From NCBI RefSeq assembly GCF_000499845.2, contig NC_023759.2, positions 35,340,464 to 35,404,463 of the forward strand: a stretch of 64,000 bases of DNA, given 5' to 3'. The first letter of the stretch is position 1, and each line of letters opens with the position of its first letter. Shown piece by piece: positions 34,490-46,217 of this stretch. The stretch is from Phaseolus vulgaris. Lineage: Eukaryota; Streptophyta; Magnoliopsida; Fabales; Fabaceae. Under the pieces are notes generated by a model that worked only from the letters and a program-made list of their open reading frames with translations, searched no databases and was not told where the DNA came from. The position numbers and the translations under genes are program-made.

Positions 34490-37400
34490 TTGAACACCAC
34501 GACATTTCTATGCTCCCACAGACTCCGTACTATAGCTGTCCACACCCCTCTTCATACCATATTTTGTTTTTTTACTGTCGTTAGTCAGAGAGAAACCTTC
34601 CAAGTGGGCCGCAATGTTATTATGTTGGACAAACAAAATACCGATCCATTTAAAGCACATATTCCATACCCTACGTGCACATTTACATTCCACAAAGAGA
34701 TGTTGACAGGACTCCTCCTCTACCAAACAAAGAGCACACACTGTGGTGTTCAACACAATCCCTCTCCTACTCAATCCCAACCTTGTTGGGAGTCTCCCCA
34801 GAAATGCCCTCTAAGTCGTAAGCATCACATTAGGGAAAGTCTTCGCCTTCCAAAGGATACTAAACACCTCTTTTTGAGAGCCCACTTCAGACTTAGCTAA
34901 GAACTCATATGCTGATTTTACCGAGAAGCAACCAGATTCATCACTTTTCCATACCTGGGTATCCTCCACATCCTTCCTGAAACTAACCCTGGAGATTAGA
35001 TTAACAAGCTCAGATTCCAAAAGCGATTCCCAATCAAATCTGCTTCTCTTCCAAGTTAATGACCACCTCCATATCAAGTCATCCCACGCACCTACCTCTT
35101 CCACTTTGTGGCCTTGATTCAACGAGACAGAGAATAATCTTGGTAACAAGGTTTTCAAGTTCGAGTTACCAGCCCACACATCCTCCCAGAACCTTACTTT
35201 ATCCCCACTTCCTACTTTCCATCCAACTTGTTCCTAGAACCACCCATCTCCTCCTCCTTCTCTACACACCTTCATCAAGTCTCTCCACCACCAGGAATGA
35301 TATTTCACGGGGACGTGGGCACTTCTTGGGTCCAGGTCGTACTTAGAATCCAGCACTTCCCTCCATTTACCTTTATCATCAGAAATACACCTCCATTTCC
35401 ATTTAGCCAGCAACGCATGGTTAAACTTTCTAATGTCTCTGATGCCCAACCCTCATTCCCCTTTCAGCTTGCATATGTCTTTCCAGTTTATCCAGGCGAC
35501 AGACCTATTCTCCTTGCCCCATTCCCACAAGAATCTCCTCTGTATACTGATAATACTCTTACAGACCACCTCCGGAGCTTTGAACAGAGACAGATAGTAA
35601 AGCGGAATAGTAGACAAGACAAATTTAATAAAAGCATAGCCTTCCTGCCATAGACATGAATCTCCCTTTCCATACACTTTTTTTTTTCAGCAAAGAATTA
35701 AGAAAATTAAGGGGATACTTCAGGGGTATCCCAACCCTTATACAAAAACTAACAACAAGTATAAAAAGAAGATTACAAAGTGGCATAAAGCTACATAATA
35801 AACAGCAACTTGCCCAAAACACCTTTCAAAAAACCTTGGTCTACATGAGTCCCCACATACACTGCCTTTTTGTTCCAGCATTTTATCTTTTTGTTCCAGT
35901 AATTTATGCCACATATTCTAGCGAATCTGCATCTCTCTTTCCTAACTGTTCCTTTGGCCATTAATCACCTGTATACTTACACAATTTAGACTTCATAAAC
36001 TGCTGCCATACCTGCCAACATGACCATCTTCTTCTTACTAAAATTCAGCAAACAAAAAGATAGGTTGCACTTGCATCTACTTGTATGCTTCTGGTATAGT
36101 TGGGCTTCATAGGAGTTGTTAAATTCCCCTAGTCATCATAACATACGATGTTGTATCATCTCCTTGGAAACATCCATTATCAAAAACTAGTAACACTACC
36201 AGCAGCTCATTGCCGCTAGCCTTTGCACTAGCCTTTGCACCAGATGCAAATGGTATGCTCCATCCAAATGGTATGCTCCATACACTAAGCCTAGATTTTA
36301 GCTTTCTCAGAACTGGCTCCCAAAACTTCTTCTTCCTCGGATTACCCCCCACTTCAAGACCCAGGTAGATAAAAGGAACCTCCATCTGTGAACAATTCAG
36401 GGTCTTCGTATAGCAATCCATATTGCTTTTACAGACGTTTATGCCAGCTAGCTTAGACTTATGGAAATTGATCTTCAGGCCAGATGCTACCTCAAACCCC
36501 CGGAGGATCGCTTTTAGGGTAAACACATTGGAAAATGCATCCTGGCATAAGAACAGCGTGTCATCAACAAACTGTAGCATACAGAGATCTACCTCACTTC
36601 TACCGATATAGAGACCTGCGTAAAGATTGGCCTTCATAGCTTGCCTGCAAGACCTTCAGCTACCACAAGAAAGAGAAAAGGGGCAAGGGGGTCTCCCTGC
36701 CTTAATCCCCTTGACGAGTAGAATTCCTCCGTGGGGCTTCCATTAACCAGTACGAACCAGATGCATTGGCCAGATATCCTTTAATCCACATGATCCATCT
36801 ACTATGGAATCCCAATCTTTGTAACATGTCATAAAGGAAGTCCCAGCTGACTGAATCATAAGCTTTTTCAAAATCCACTTTAAAACACAGCCCACTCATC
36901 TGGCGCCTCCTAAGATCCTCAATCACCTCATTGGCCGTTAGGACACTATCGAGAATGCCTCTGTCCTTGAGGAAAGCTGATTGACACTCATCAATAACAG
37001 TAGGTAACACTTTCTTAATCCTCTCTACCAGCACCTTGGAGATAACTTTGTACATTACATCCACTAGGGAGATAGGTCTATATTGCTCGAGCTTAGCAGG
37101 GTCCCTAACTTTTGGAACAAGTGCAACAAAAGAAGCATTACAACCCTTAGGGATGCACCCCGACTCGTGAAAGAGAGCCATCGCCTCTGCTATCGAATCT
37201 TTAAAGACCTCCCAGCTCTCCTTAACAAAAATCAAGTTGAACCCATCTAGTCCGGGCTCTTTGACCCATCACAAAGCCACACAGCATCCCTTATTTCTTC
37301 CACTGAGAAGGCCTTAATCAGACTCAAGTTGTCCTCATTTGAAAGGGACTTAAAATCGACCTTATCAAGTCTTACACCGAGATCTTTTGTGGCCTTAAAC

Positions 37401-38600
37401 CTGCTATCAAAGAGCTTCTTCGCTTCAAGGCGGACCGTACTAGGTTCCTCAACCCACTGGCCCCCTACCTCCACCCGCTTTACTTCATTTCTAAGCCTTC
37501 TCCATCTCAAAGACGAGTGGTAGAATTTTGTACAAGAGTCCCCGTTTTTGAACCAACTAGCTCGAGCCTTCTGACAAAAAAAGGACTCTAGCTTCTTATC
37601 AATTATCAACCGACTCACCAGTTCACCCCTTTTCAACCTACCATCTTCCCTCAGTCCGTCCAGACAATCTTTGCAATCCATATCCTCTATTTCCTGCAAA
37701 ATCAAACTTTTTTGAGTTTGGATGTTGCCAAACACTTCCCTATTCCAGATTTTGAGATCTCCCTTCAGCTTCTTCAGCTTCTCCTTGAAGTTCACAAAAG
37801 CATTCCCCTCAGCGGGGTAGGATAACCATTTTTCCTTCACCATCTCACGGAAACCCCTCTCCAAGAACCAAGCATCGACAGAACGGAATGGTTTAGGACC
37901 CCAGTCCTTCTCAAATGACTTCACCACAATTGCACAATGGTCAGAGACTTCCCTTCGCTTCACATATTGTTTACTCATGGGCCATCTAACCAACCAGTCC
38001 TCCGAGACTAACACTCTGTCAATTCTACTTTTTGCCAACCCATTAGACTTAAACCACGTATACTTCTTACCCATAATAGGAAAATCCAGTAGAAGGTTGG
38101 CATCAATGAAGCTATTGAATCCAACGATCTCACTGGAATGGTCGACACCCATCCTAGTACCCTTCCTTTCAGTACAACTTCTAACTGCATTGAAATCACC
38201 ACAAAAACACCATACCTTCTCTTGTGATGCCAAATTGATATTAGATAGTTCCTCCCAAAGGATCTTTTTATCATTCAAAGAGCAGGTTGCATAAACATTT
38301 ACCATAACATAGCTAGCATTGGATTTAAGATGGCTTCCGAAGATAGCTATGAATCATTTCCCCATCACATGACTACTGTAAAGAAACGCGTCTTCGTTCC
38401 ACATAGAAAGCAAGCTTCTGCACCCGTTTTCCCCTTCATTATGCAGCCATCCAACTCTATTGTTTCCCCATACTGAGAAGAATTTTGCCTCCGTAAGAAC
38501 CTTTCACTTTGTCTTTTGTAGGCACAAAAAGTCTGCCCCTTCACTTGCTATAACGTGACTTAGGTACCGAGATTTGATGGTCCCCCCATGCTGCTAATAT
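34490..38600 (-). pseudogene. LINE-C ORF2 pseudogene
   Basis: Endonuclease domain and linker are open over 352 codons (38305-37247). Reverse transcriptase follows (37235-36300, with SAFLKDRGILDSV, KVDFEKAYDSVSWDF and FVDD at about 36560), then the post-RT segment (35677-35234) and the zf-RVT region (35179-34508). Frameshifts occur near 37245 (in the SPGPDG region) and near 36755, and there are stops upstream of 38305. The lesions are few compared with LINE-A, suggesting a younger copy. Confidence 0.85.
35679..36277 (-). mobile_element. 599-bp retroposed insert with poly(A) and 9-bp target duplication
   Basis: Read on the minus strand the insert ends in a run of about 12 A's at 35679. It is flanked by CCATACACT at 35670-35678 and 36278-36286 (plus strand). 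Removing it restores the LINE-C frame exactly. The body does not match the LINE ORFs in this window. It carries no clear ORF and ends with a GGGTTGGGATACCCCTGAAG segment that resembles the tail region near 24.5 kb. It is a 5'-truncated L1-mobilised transcript: another L1's 3' end, a SINE or a processed host RNA. Confidence 0.75.
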
Positions 38601-38615
38601 TCAAGTTGACAACAA

Positions 38616-40124
38616 TCATAAGGAAACATTCTTACCTCCCAACTTAGAACACACCGATACCTCAGAATAACGTACTTCCATACGCCCAAATTCCACGACA
38701 ACCTCTTTCTCTTCCCCCCTACAGATTAAACCAGCTTTCTTTCCAGCCACCCACAGCCTATCAGGTTCCTCCTCATCAACAGGATCGCACAACCGAATAT
38801 TGCAATTTCTAATGGTCGTGTCTGAGATTGAGATAGGAGAGGAACCTGCACGGATTAGCGGCACCGACCCACCTTGGGGGTGTTTCGCACTTAATCTTGC
38901 CGATCTCCTTAGTTGTGGGCACGAGTCCCCCAATTCCACCAACCCTTTCTTCTTGCGTCTACGCGGCGGGGAATTCAACCTGTTTTTCACCCTAGTCCCA
39001 TCCACGTCGCAGAACAGAGGAGACTCCCCCCCTTCATTGCCGTCGTCAGCAGATGTTTAGCCTGTGCACCGAAGATGCTGGTCCACGCACACCATCTTCT
39101 TAGGTATCAAGCCACTGCTAGACAAATGGGTTCCACCATGGCTATTAACTGGGGGAGCTATTTCGCCTTCATTCCTCACACTCTTCAACATAGCTGCACA
39201 GGCCTCCATTCCACTCATATCTACTTCGTTACTACCTGCACCCCTCGGCCCAGTGACTTCTTGCACATATAAGTCAAAACACCCTACGCATGCTTCTTTC
39301 CGCTGGGCTAGAGCAAAAGGTCCACCCGTGCTAGAATGGGCCTCGACGTTATTCACCTAGCCCATTGCCTTGGATGGCGTAACTTGGTTTATAAGACACT
39401 TTACCTCTATAACTGTTTTGGTCGCCTCGTGCAGAAAAAGGTTACTAGAAACAGCACCTCCACAGACCATATCAGGGGATATGACAGACAGACTACCATC
39501 TTGTCCCTTATGTCCCTGTCTAGCACCAAACGGAGCGGATAACCTGCCTTTCCCCTGTCCACCTTTTCCAGGTTCCATAAACAGCAAAGTTGACTTTAGC
39601 CATGGGTGTTCGCCTTCTCCGTCCTTGTCTCCTCCTCCCTCCTCACCTGTTGCCCGTCAGTCGTTATCACAACTTTGACGGGAACGCTTCTCACCACTCC
39701 TTTCAGAGAAAGCAGTCTCTTCAACGTACGTTTCTGAGGAAGAAACGCTATCGGAGGAGGCAACCCAAGAGAAATTTTCTTTACATCCCCATCCAAGACA
39801 ACCGATTGGTTCCTCCTCAACTAAAACACTACACTTATGGCCATTGATCTGTATTCTTCTCGCCCATCTCACACTACCAATGTTCTAAACTCTAATTTTC
39901 ACCCTGGCAAATTCTAGCACCTCCCATGTGAGGGTAGCTTCGTCTATAGCAACCACCTCTTCCTCCCTTGACAGTTCTTCGATCACTTTCGTAAAACAAT
40001 CCTTATTCCATACAGGTAGAGGCACCCCAAAACACCTCACCCAGACACATCTATTGCTTGCACCACTACTAAACGACCATGGACTAACACTAGAGAAGAC
40101 ACTTTCGAACCACCCTTTGTCCAA
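38616..40124 (-). pseudogene. LINE-C ORF1 pseudogene
   Basis: One frame runs the whole length with four in-frame stops (39885 TAG, 39657 TGA, 39357 TAG, 39057 TAA) and a natural end at 38616. The start holds a DUF4283-type segment (VWVRCFGVPLPVWN) matching VWVRCRGLPLKLWN of LINE-D. The rest is a low-conservation basic region with an RRRKKK cluster. The N-terminal RRM is lost at the 5' truncation. ORF1 proteins of plant L1 elements bind their own RNA. Confidence 0.75.
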
Positions 40125-40150
40125 ATCCTCCCCTTCTTCACACCATGTGA

Positions 40151-40675
40151 GACCCTAAACACTCATGCGGAATTGAAAAGTGAGTTGTTCAAGAGGAAAA
40201 TTCATATTATTGATTGCATAGTTAACTGAAAATTACTAGTTTCAGGTTTAATTACTAGTTTTAAATTTGAGTAATGCGTACAATTTTTCAGACAAGAAAT
40301 TAGTGTCTCAGTTCTTCTCTCATTGTTCTTTTCTTTGCTTCGAAACTTCAGTGCGAGGATTACAAATCGCTTTAGGCGTGTTCTATTTAGTATTTGTTTT
40401 TCCCAGATTTATTTTTCTAAACATGATTTTCATTTTCCCCAATTCTCAAATCCTAAATCACTTTTTGTAGCTAATTCTTAGTGAGTTTTTTTTTTGTTCT
40501 TGTGAACAGATTGTTCTCACGTGGAACATTTTTCTTCTAGAACTGCAATGCTTTTTGTAATGGGAATTACAGTACATTTCGCGAATTCGGTGACTCTCTC
40601 GGTGGCTCGAGTAGTTTCTTTGCATTTTCTTGTATTTTCTCTGAGCAAAACATTATTGGCCTAGTCTTTTTAGTT
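40151..40675. other. Unassigned sequence between LINE-C and copia-3
   Basis: AT-rich to moderately mixed sequence with a 67-codon hydrophobic frame at 40267-40470 that has no family resemblance. No repeat boundary is visible. Nothing else is supported. Confidence 0.5.
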
Positions 40676-40929
40676 CTATTAAAAAAATAATAATTATCAA
40701 ATTATACGCAATCATTGTATGCAATATTGTACGATATTGTATCCAATTATATGCAATTAATTTAATAATGGTAGAATCCATGATTAGTGGATCCCTACCT
40801 AATTAGATTGTAATTTGGAGAGAGAAAGTCTCCCTACACTAGTATATATTTCCAATACATGAAGATATGTAAATATACACATAAGAGAATAAAAACTTAT
40901 TATTTCTTTTTACCATCTTCCTACATACA
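40676..40929 (+). repeat. 5' LTR of copia-3 (5'-truncated)
   Basis: It matches the 5' LTR of copia-4 from about 58269 to 58441, sharing CCTACCTAATTAGATTGTAATTTGG and TATACACATAAGAGAATAA in part, and ends CATACA shortly before the primer-binding site. Confidence 0.75.
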
Positions 40930-40940
40930 ATTTTCTTATA

Positions 40941-40955
40941 TGGTATCAGAGCACC
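40941..40955 (+). other. Primer-binding site of copia-3
   Basis: TGGTATCAGAGCACC, complementary to the 3' end of plant initiator methionine tRNA, the primer for copia minus-strand synthesis. It lies 11 bases after the LTR end. Confidence 0.9.
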
Positions 40956-41006
40956 GATTTTGGTGCTCTGACAACCTATCCATTTTTATCCGCTAAATAA
41001 GATATC

Positions 41007-41558
41007 ATGTCTGACAAAGAAGACACCATTAATGAGTCTGATAGAAACCTCGTGCAAGGATTCACCGCTGAGCAAATTCAGCAATTAGCAAAGGCTATTT
41101 ACTCGCTCAACAATAACAGTAAAAGTGACATGTTTGTTAGCGCTGCAGGTCTGCTTGCTCATAACTCGTCTATTAATTTTGCTTTTACAAAACCATGGAT
41201 TTTGGATAGCGGAGCAACCAATCATTTTGCATATGATTGACAATTTTTCACACACACTTCATCATCATTTATTCCAAATGTTAATCTGCCCACAGGCTCA
41301 ACTGCACCCATCTCATCTACGGGCACAATTAAATTCAATGACAATATCACTCTGAAAGATGTTATTTGTGTTCCTTCTTTTAATTTAAATCTCACGTTCA
41401 TTAGTAAGATAACCAGTTCACTAAATTGTTGTGTTGTTTTTACTCCACATGGTTGCGTTTTTGCAGGACTTGGCTACGGGGAGGATGATTGGCTCGGGTT
41501 TCATTCATAATAATTGTAGTATTTGTCCCAAAGCTAAACACACGAGGCTACCCTTTCC
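41007..41558 (+). pseudogene. copia-3 remnant: gag start fused to protease
   Basis: From ATG 41007, about 17 codons of gag start lead directly into the gag C-terminus (AEQIQQLAKAIYSLNNN) and then the protease site ILDSGATNH. Most of gag is missing, in the same way as in copia-4. A TGA follows at 41238. A second deletion, relative to copia-4, joins GGCTCGGGT to TTCATTCATAATAATTG near 41500. The element is cut at about 41558 where LINE sequence begins. Confidence 0.8.
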
Positions 41559-43170
41559 AAATTTCCCCAACCACAGCAATCCACATGCACCTCCAATAAA
41601 TGTTTATCTTCTATGAAGTTCAACCTAGATAAATTGCTTTCCAAAACAATCATACTGCTTTCCAAAATAATCCATTTTTTCTCCAAGTCCACACGTGTTG
41701 GTAACCTATCAACCAAGACTCTCCAAGCAATAGTCATTGATGATGGTAACACCTTAAGGCTCCAAAAAAAACATATAAACAACCATATGAGCCAACATCA
41801 GACATCCTTAATGATGAGAATCAACTAAAGGTGGCTTTTTATAATGAAGAACAAGATCATTCACCTTCACATTTAAAGTTTTTCTTGTTAATCTTTGCAA
41901 AAGATAAAGCCCAAGCCCAAGCCCAAGCCCAAGAAGGCCAAAGCCCACAAAAGCCCAAAGACCATCCCATGAAGGGCAAGGCCAAGTTTTAAATAAATAT
42001 TGTTTAGAAAGGTGCTTAGAGGGAAACATTAGAAACCTCTATTGTTAAAGCATCTTTTAGTCTTTAGTTAAGAGTCTTAGGGGGGTGTGTTAGTAGATAG
42101 GTGTAGGAGTAAATAAGGAGGTGCCAAAGTGAGAGAAAGGATCACACCTTCCTCATGCTTTGTTTTAGGCGCAAATTCTAGAAGCTTTTTGGGAGGGAGT
42201 TTTTTGAATTTGTGTAGCTTACATTTCAGCACCTTAGGCTATAAATAGAGGTGCTCTCTTTGTAAATTGGAGATTGGAATTAATCTAAGAAAACTCTACT
42301 CAAATTTTGAGTGAACTTTGGAGAGCTTTGAGGCTTCTTCTCTAGTCTTATCTTGATGGATCAATGGAGTCCTCAAGTGGCGGCATCACTCTCATCTAGG
42401 AGCATTCCACACTTCTAGTGGCGAGATCATCCATCCTCCTTCCATCTTCATGAGCATTTCTTCTCTCCTTCCTTTCTCCTCTTTCTATTGTTTGTGCTAG
42501 CTTGTGTTCTTGAGTTTTGGTTAGATGTTCTTGCTGTTTTTATGAGTTTTTGGTTCGGCAGTTTTATATTTCTGTCCATTCATCTTGTTCCTTTGCTTTT
42601 CTTGCTCATTTGTTCGGTTCAATTTGACTACAATTGGTTCATCCAAATGAGTTTGGGATTTGGTACTAGTTTTTGGTGAGTTCTTGTCTTAGAACAATGA
42701 TCCAACTCTAAGAAAAGTGCCTCTATAATGTCCAACTCAAGGTGATTCCTAAGAAGGTCAAGAACCTTTCTCTATATGGCTAGTGGAATCACATCACTTA
42801 AACATCTGTAAGCCAAACTAACTGTGAAACCAAAATCTTCATCCGACTTCCAAAAGCATTAATCCATAGCCCCTATTGACAAAGCTTTGTCCTCCAACAA
42901 AGACAAGAGGCGAGATTCTTCATCCACTTCCCACGCAAATAGGGCACGCCTCCATTTCGCCTTCCAAGACCACTTGTTATTGACCCAAACCCCAACTTGT
43001 GACGCAACAACACTTTTATCCTTACTAATCGAGTACTTGGGAATCTTACATTTAAAGCCTCACTACAAATCCACTTATCTTCCGAAAACTTAATACGATT
43101 CCCACCACCAATCCTGCATGCAAACTTAATTAGTCTTAAACTGCCCAATGCAACAGATGGTTTCAATAAA
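41559..43170 (-). pseudogene. LINE-E ORF2 C-terminal fragment, split by an LTR-like insert
   Basis: The minus strand reads, from 43166, a post-RT segment (GGGNRIKFSEDKWIC). After the insert at about 41826-42752 it continues into the zf-RVT segment (AWRVLVDRLPTRVDL, 41782-41534). Both parts are in the order expected for an L1 ORF2 end. No endonuclease or RT core is present. It belongs to a different L1 subgroup from LINE-A/B/C, judging by the sequence differences. Confidence 0.7.
41826..42752 (+). repeat. LTR-like insert (partner, inverted, at 51598-52610)
   Basis: It shares with the minus strand of 51598-52610 the words GCTTAGAGGGAAACAT, CACCTTCCTCATGC, TATAAATAGAGGTGCT and TTCGGTTCAATT in the same order. 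The TATAAATA box and its length suggest an LTR. Its left part has a (CCCAAG)n-like run at about 41910-41935. The ends and target duplication are not resolved. Confidence 0.6.
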
Positions 43171-43174
43171 TCGT

Positions 43175-43470
43175 CTTTTCTCTTAGTGTTTACTGAGTCC
43201 TAGACTGTTTATTAGAACAATCTGATGACTAGTTTGTGTTTTTATGAGGAACATTGTTCACGTGTCTTCCTCCCTAGCATAGGCACGATTCACGTGTGTC
43301 AATTGCAACTGTATTTATAAGTTGAAGTTCATTAGTAATTCATTTGAACTACGTTAAAAAAAAATTATATGATTATTTCTTATTTCTGTTTTACTTTTTT
43401 ATCGTCTAACGCTTGTGATTTTCTTTGCTATTGTTTTCACTCATGGTAGACTCTACGCAGCCTAACAATC
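43175..43470 (+). repeat. LTR piece related to the copia-1 LTR
   Basis: It aligns with 6842-7265 (TTGATGACTAGT / CTGATGACTAGT, GTTCACGTGTCTTCCTCC and CTAACAAT at the end). It lies at the same position downstream of pseudogene B as the copia-1 3' LTR does relative to gene A. Confidence 0.8.
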
Positions 43471-45755
43471 ATAAAACTCAATTTTTAACCAGAAACGAGA
43501 ATTAGATTTATCAATACGATCTCTTCATACATGTGCCCTAAACCTTGTAATATTTTTCACCAAACATGGATGAAGATATTAATGCATCATTTACAATAGT
43601 TGTTTCACAAATTATAGACAAAAGAAGTAGTGTCATAACGAACACACATAAAGGTAGCAATCAATGCATGCAATCCAACTTATTCATAGACAAAAGCACA
43701 AATACTTGAATCTTCGATGATATCAGTATAGGGATGAGATTCCACAGTAGGCTTCGATTCGAGAATAAGGGTCTTTGCTTTTCTCTTTCTCATAGAAACG
43801 AATGTATTCATAATTGTCCAATATTGATTTATAACGCAAGGGATGTTGCTCATTCACTAGCTCAGCCGGTATCTGCAAAATCTTACCACTAAAAGAAAAT
43901 AGTCCCATAGAGTATCTGGTTTTCGTTGCATTCATGGTAACTCTATGTTCATATGGTCGTATTCTACCATTACTCCACACCTACCATGAAAATATAATGC
44001 ACCAAGCTCAATTAATTATGCAAAACGACCTTGTACAAATTATTTACAAAATAATAACTATTTAATGTACACGAATTATTAAGCGGGTTAATATATATGG
44101 GATATTCTACCTCATTTTATAACTACTAGGAGAAAGGTATTCAATTACGAATGTGATGAATATATTATAATTGTCCAATATTATATGGTACTGTAATAGG
44201 TATCCGTAACTAGGGTTTATGTATATGTGTGTACTCACATGGAATGCGTCACCGACTACAACCAGAAACAAGGAGGAAGAGGCATCAACCCCAATCCATT
44301 CTCCATCCTTAAGTTTGATTTCCAAGCCATTCAGATTATTCAGCTGATGAACTATGGATACGATAGTCAAGTCTGTGTGAGAAGGCATTCCCAAATCCTT
44401 TTCATCCGTCTCAGGTGTCCTATATTTCATGCATCGAAGCAGATAATCGCTTGATTCTATCATACACTCGCATCCTTGCATTTCCACGCCATAGCTCTCA
44501 AACACCATTCTCTTTGTCATATGGTCTAATTCTCCCAACAACTTAGCATACTTATTGATGCTTTCACTATATATATTTGGACAAAGGAAACTTCTACCAT
44601 GAGCAATTTTGTACAGAATTATATCATAAACAAAGTTAGAAGAAAATAGTATCTGGTTGAAAAAATCATATTCTCTCATTTGTTAATGTTTTTTACCAAG
44701 ATGCTACTACTCTTTTTTAAGAGGCAAGCATAAAAACAAAGAACAGTTATTTAGCATGAAAAAGTGTTGTTATCTTAAAGTTTTGAATTGAAAATGACCT
44801 CAGAGCGATTGGTTTGTGGTTCATTGGTAAAGTAATTTCTTTTTGTATTTTTGTTGCTTCAAAGACACTAAAAGTTGGTGTATATGTGAAGTAATTTTTT
44901 CAAGAAAAATTAGCAAATAATGTTTACCCTTTTAATCAAATGTCACATTTTAATAGGAAAAACGTATGATGAAGCACACAGAGGATATATAGTGGACCCC
45001 TTGTTTTACATAAAATATGTGTGTAAAGGGAAAAGGGTACCTACCAGAAACGATGATTCCCCTGCAACCCCATTATGTGGGCGAATTTTTGGCACCCTTG
45101 TAGGATCATAGGATATTAATGCCCAAAGACTCATACAAGGGAAGCGACGAGACTTGTCCTATGTAGCCATGTAAAGGTTTATCACTAGTATTTTGTGCTT
45201 TTGTTTCCACTGGGAGACTAAACAAGTCTTCCATTGAAGATACAACAGAATCACAAAGATCTTTGCCAATTCTATGATAGCGTGCAAGAAAACAACCATT
45301 GTCTTCAAGTGCAGTCCTGACAAGAGTGCAGGCTGAGAGCCATGCATCGGTGCCAGGCTTCATGGCTTCATCAGTGAAGTCCACCACATGAAGTTGAGAC
45401 TGTGTTTGGGATCCCATCTATGCTCTATGGAGAACAATATCACTGTTCTTGCTCAAAACAATTTGTGCTTGGAACGAAGGTGGGAATAATTTTTTCCAAT
45501 TTTGTGTGGTTTTTTAATGTAATAACATATTTGTTTGTTTTTAGTGGCTAAAATTTTAACTTCTTTATTTATTTGACCGTAGTCATGATTAACTTTTTTA
45601 ATCAACGTAATTGACTAGGTAAAGGAAGAGTTAATATAGTTAATGGATAGCAAGATTGAGTCAAAATTTCGAAACCAGTTTGATTATAAAGTTATGATAT
45701 TAAATTTATAGGTATGGTTCGCTGAATGAAACTATTTTTAATACATGGTATTTTT
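43177..45755. repeat. Segmental duplication, copy 2 (partner 6842-9450)
   Basis: Collinear with 6842-9450 through the LTR piece, the whole dioxygenase gene and about 330 bases of its upstream DNA. Intron 2 here is 127 bases longer than in gene A because of an extra AT-rich segment (about 44030-44160). Confidence 0.85.
43723..45417 (-). pseudogene. AOP-type dioxygenase pseudogene, gene B (copy of A)
   Basis: Exons 45417-45045, 44566-44239 and 43980-43723 correspond one to one with gene A, with all splice sites kept. Exon 1 is 373 bases instead of 374. A single-base deletion within 45111-45118 (GGATATTAAT against GGATTATCAAT in A) shifts the frame and gives a TGA at 45106-45108 after about 103 residues. 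Exons 2 and 3 remain fully open, with SHTD, the later histidine and RYS intact. The damage is therefore recent, or an assembly/sequencing error. If the deletion is real, the product would be a DIOX_N fragment without the catalytic domain. Confidence 0.88.
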
Positions 45756-46019
45756 ATAAAACCATTTGCTTAACTACACGATTTTTATAAAAGTAGGAAA
45801 AAGATAATACAATTGTAGTGAACTTGTTCTTACTAAAGGCCTCAAAGGTCTTGGTCCTTCCTTGATCTCTTGAGTTTTTGTTAGTTCTTTGTTAGTTCTG
45901 ACCGATGATGTCAAGATTTCTTTCATCATTGGTCGATGTAGGTGGTGTACCTCTAAAAGATATTTTAATCTTTAAGTTAAAGTTCGATATGAGGTAGGTG
46001 AGAGTAAATATGAAAAAGG
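45756..46019. other. Unclassified LTR-like fragment
   Basis: Sequence around TTAGTTCTGACCGATGATGTC and ACCTCTAAAAGATATTTTAATC looks like a retrotransposon LTR fragment by its lack of coding content and its position between repeats, but no partner copy exists in the window. Confidence 0.3.
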
Positions 46020-46217
46020 CTTATTAATTGGAAAGGAATGGTGTTTTCCTTTGCAGAGAGCGTGTATGCTTGATCAAGTTAGTGTTGTCTGCCTTACCTC
46101 TTTTTACTTCTCTGTCTTCAAAACACCAAAATCCATTTGTAACATTATTATCAAAATCCAAAGAAAATTTCTTTTTGGGTGGGGTTCAGAGGACAAGAAG
46201 ATTTGTTTCTTCTGGTA
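46020..46217 (+). pseudogene. Short L1 reverse-transcriptase fragment
   Basis: About 55 residues of the region after the RT core, split between two frames (LIKLVLSALPLF, then FYFSVFKTPKSICN). It matches the LINE-C stretch FIKFVLSTIPLYYLSLFKAPE. It is cut at 46218 by the SIRE-type LTR. Confidence 0.7.

Larger units (their letters stand above)
34490..40150 (-). mobile_element. L1 LINE-C, nearly complete but decayed
   Basis: Minus-strand L1 with ORF1 (40124-38616) and ORF2 (about 38600-34490), in the same family as LINE-A, B and D. A 599-base retro-insert with a 9-bp target duplication interrupts ORF2 at 35679-36277. The 5' end appears cut inside ORF1 near 40150, because the RRM seen in LINE-D is missing. 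Confidence 0.85.

Noticed and set aside
38800..40158. Plus-strand frames across 38.8-40.2 kb
   Set aside because: Antisense to the single decayed ORF1 frame of LINE-C (40124-38616).
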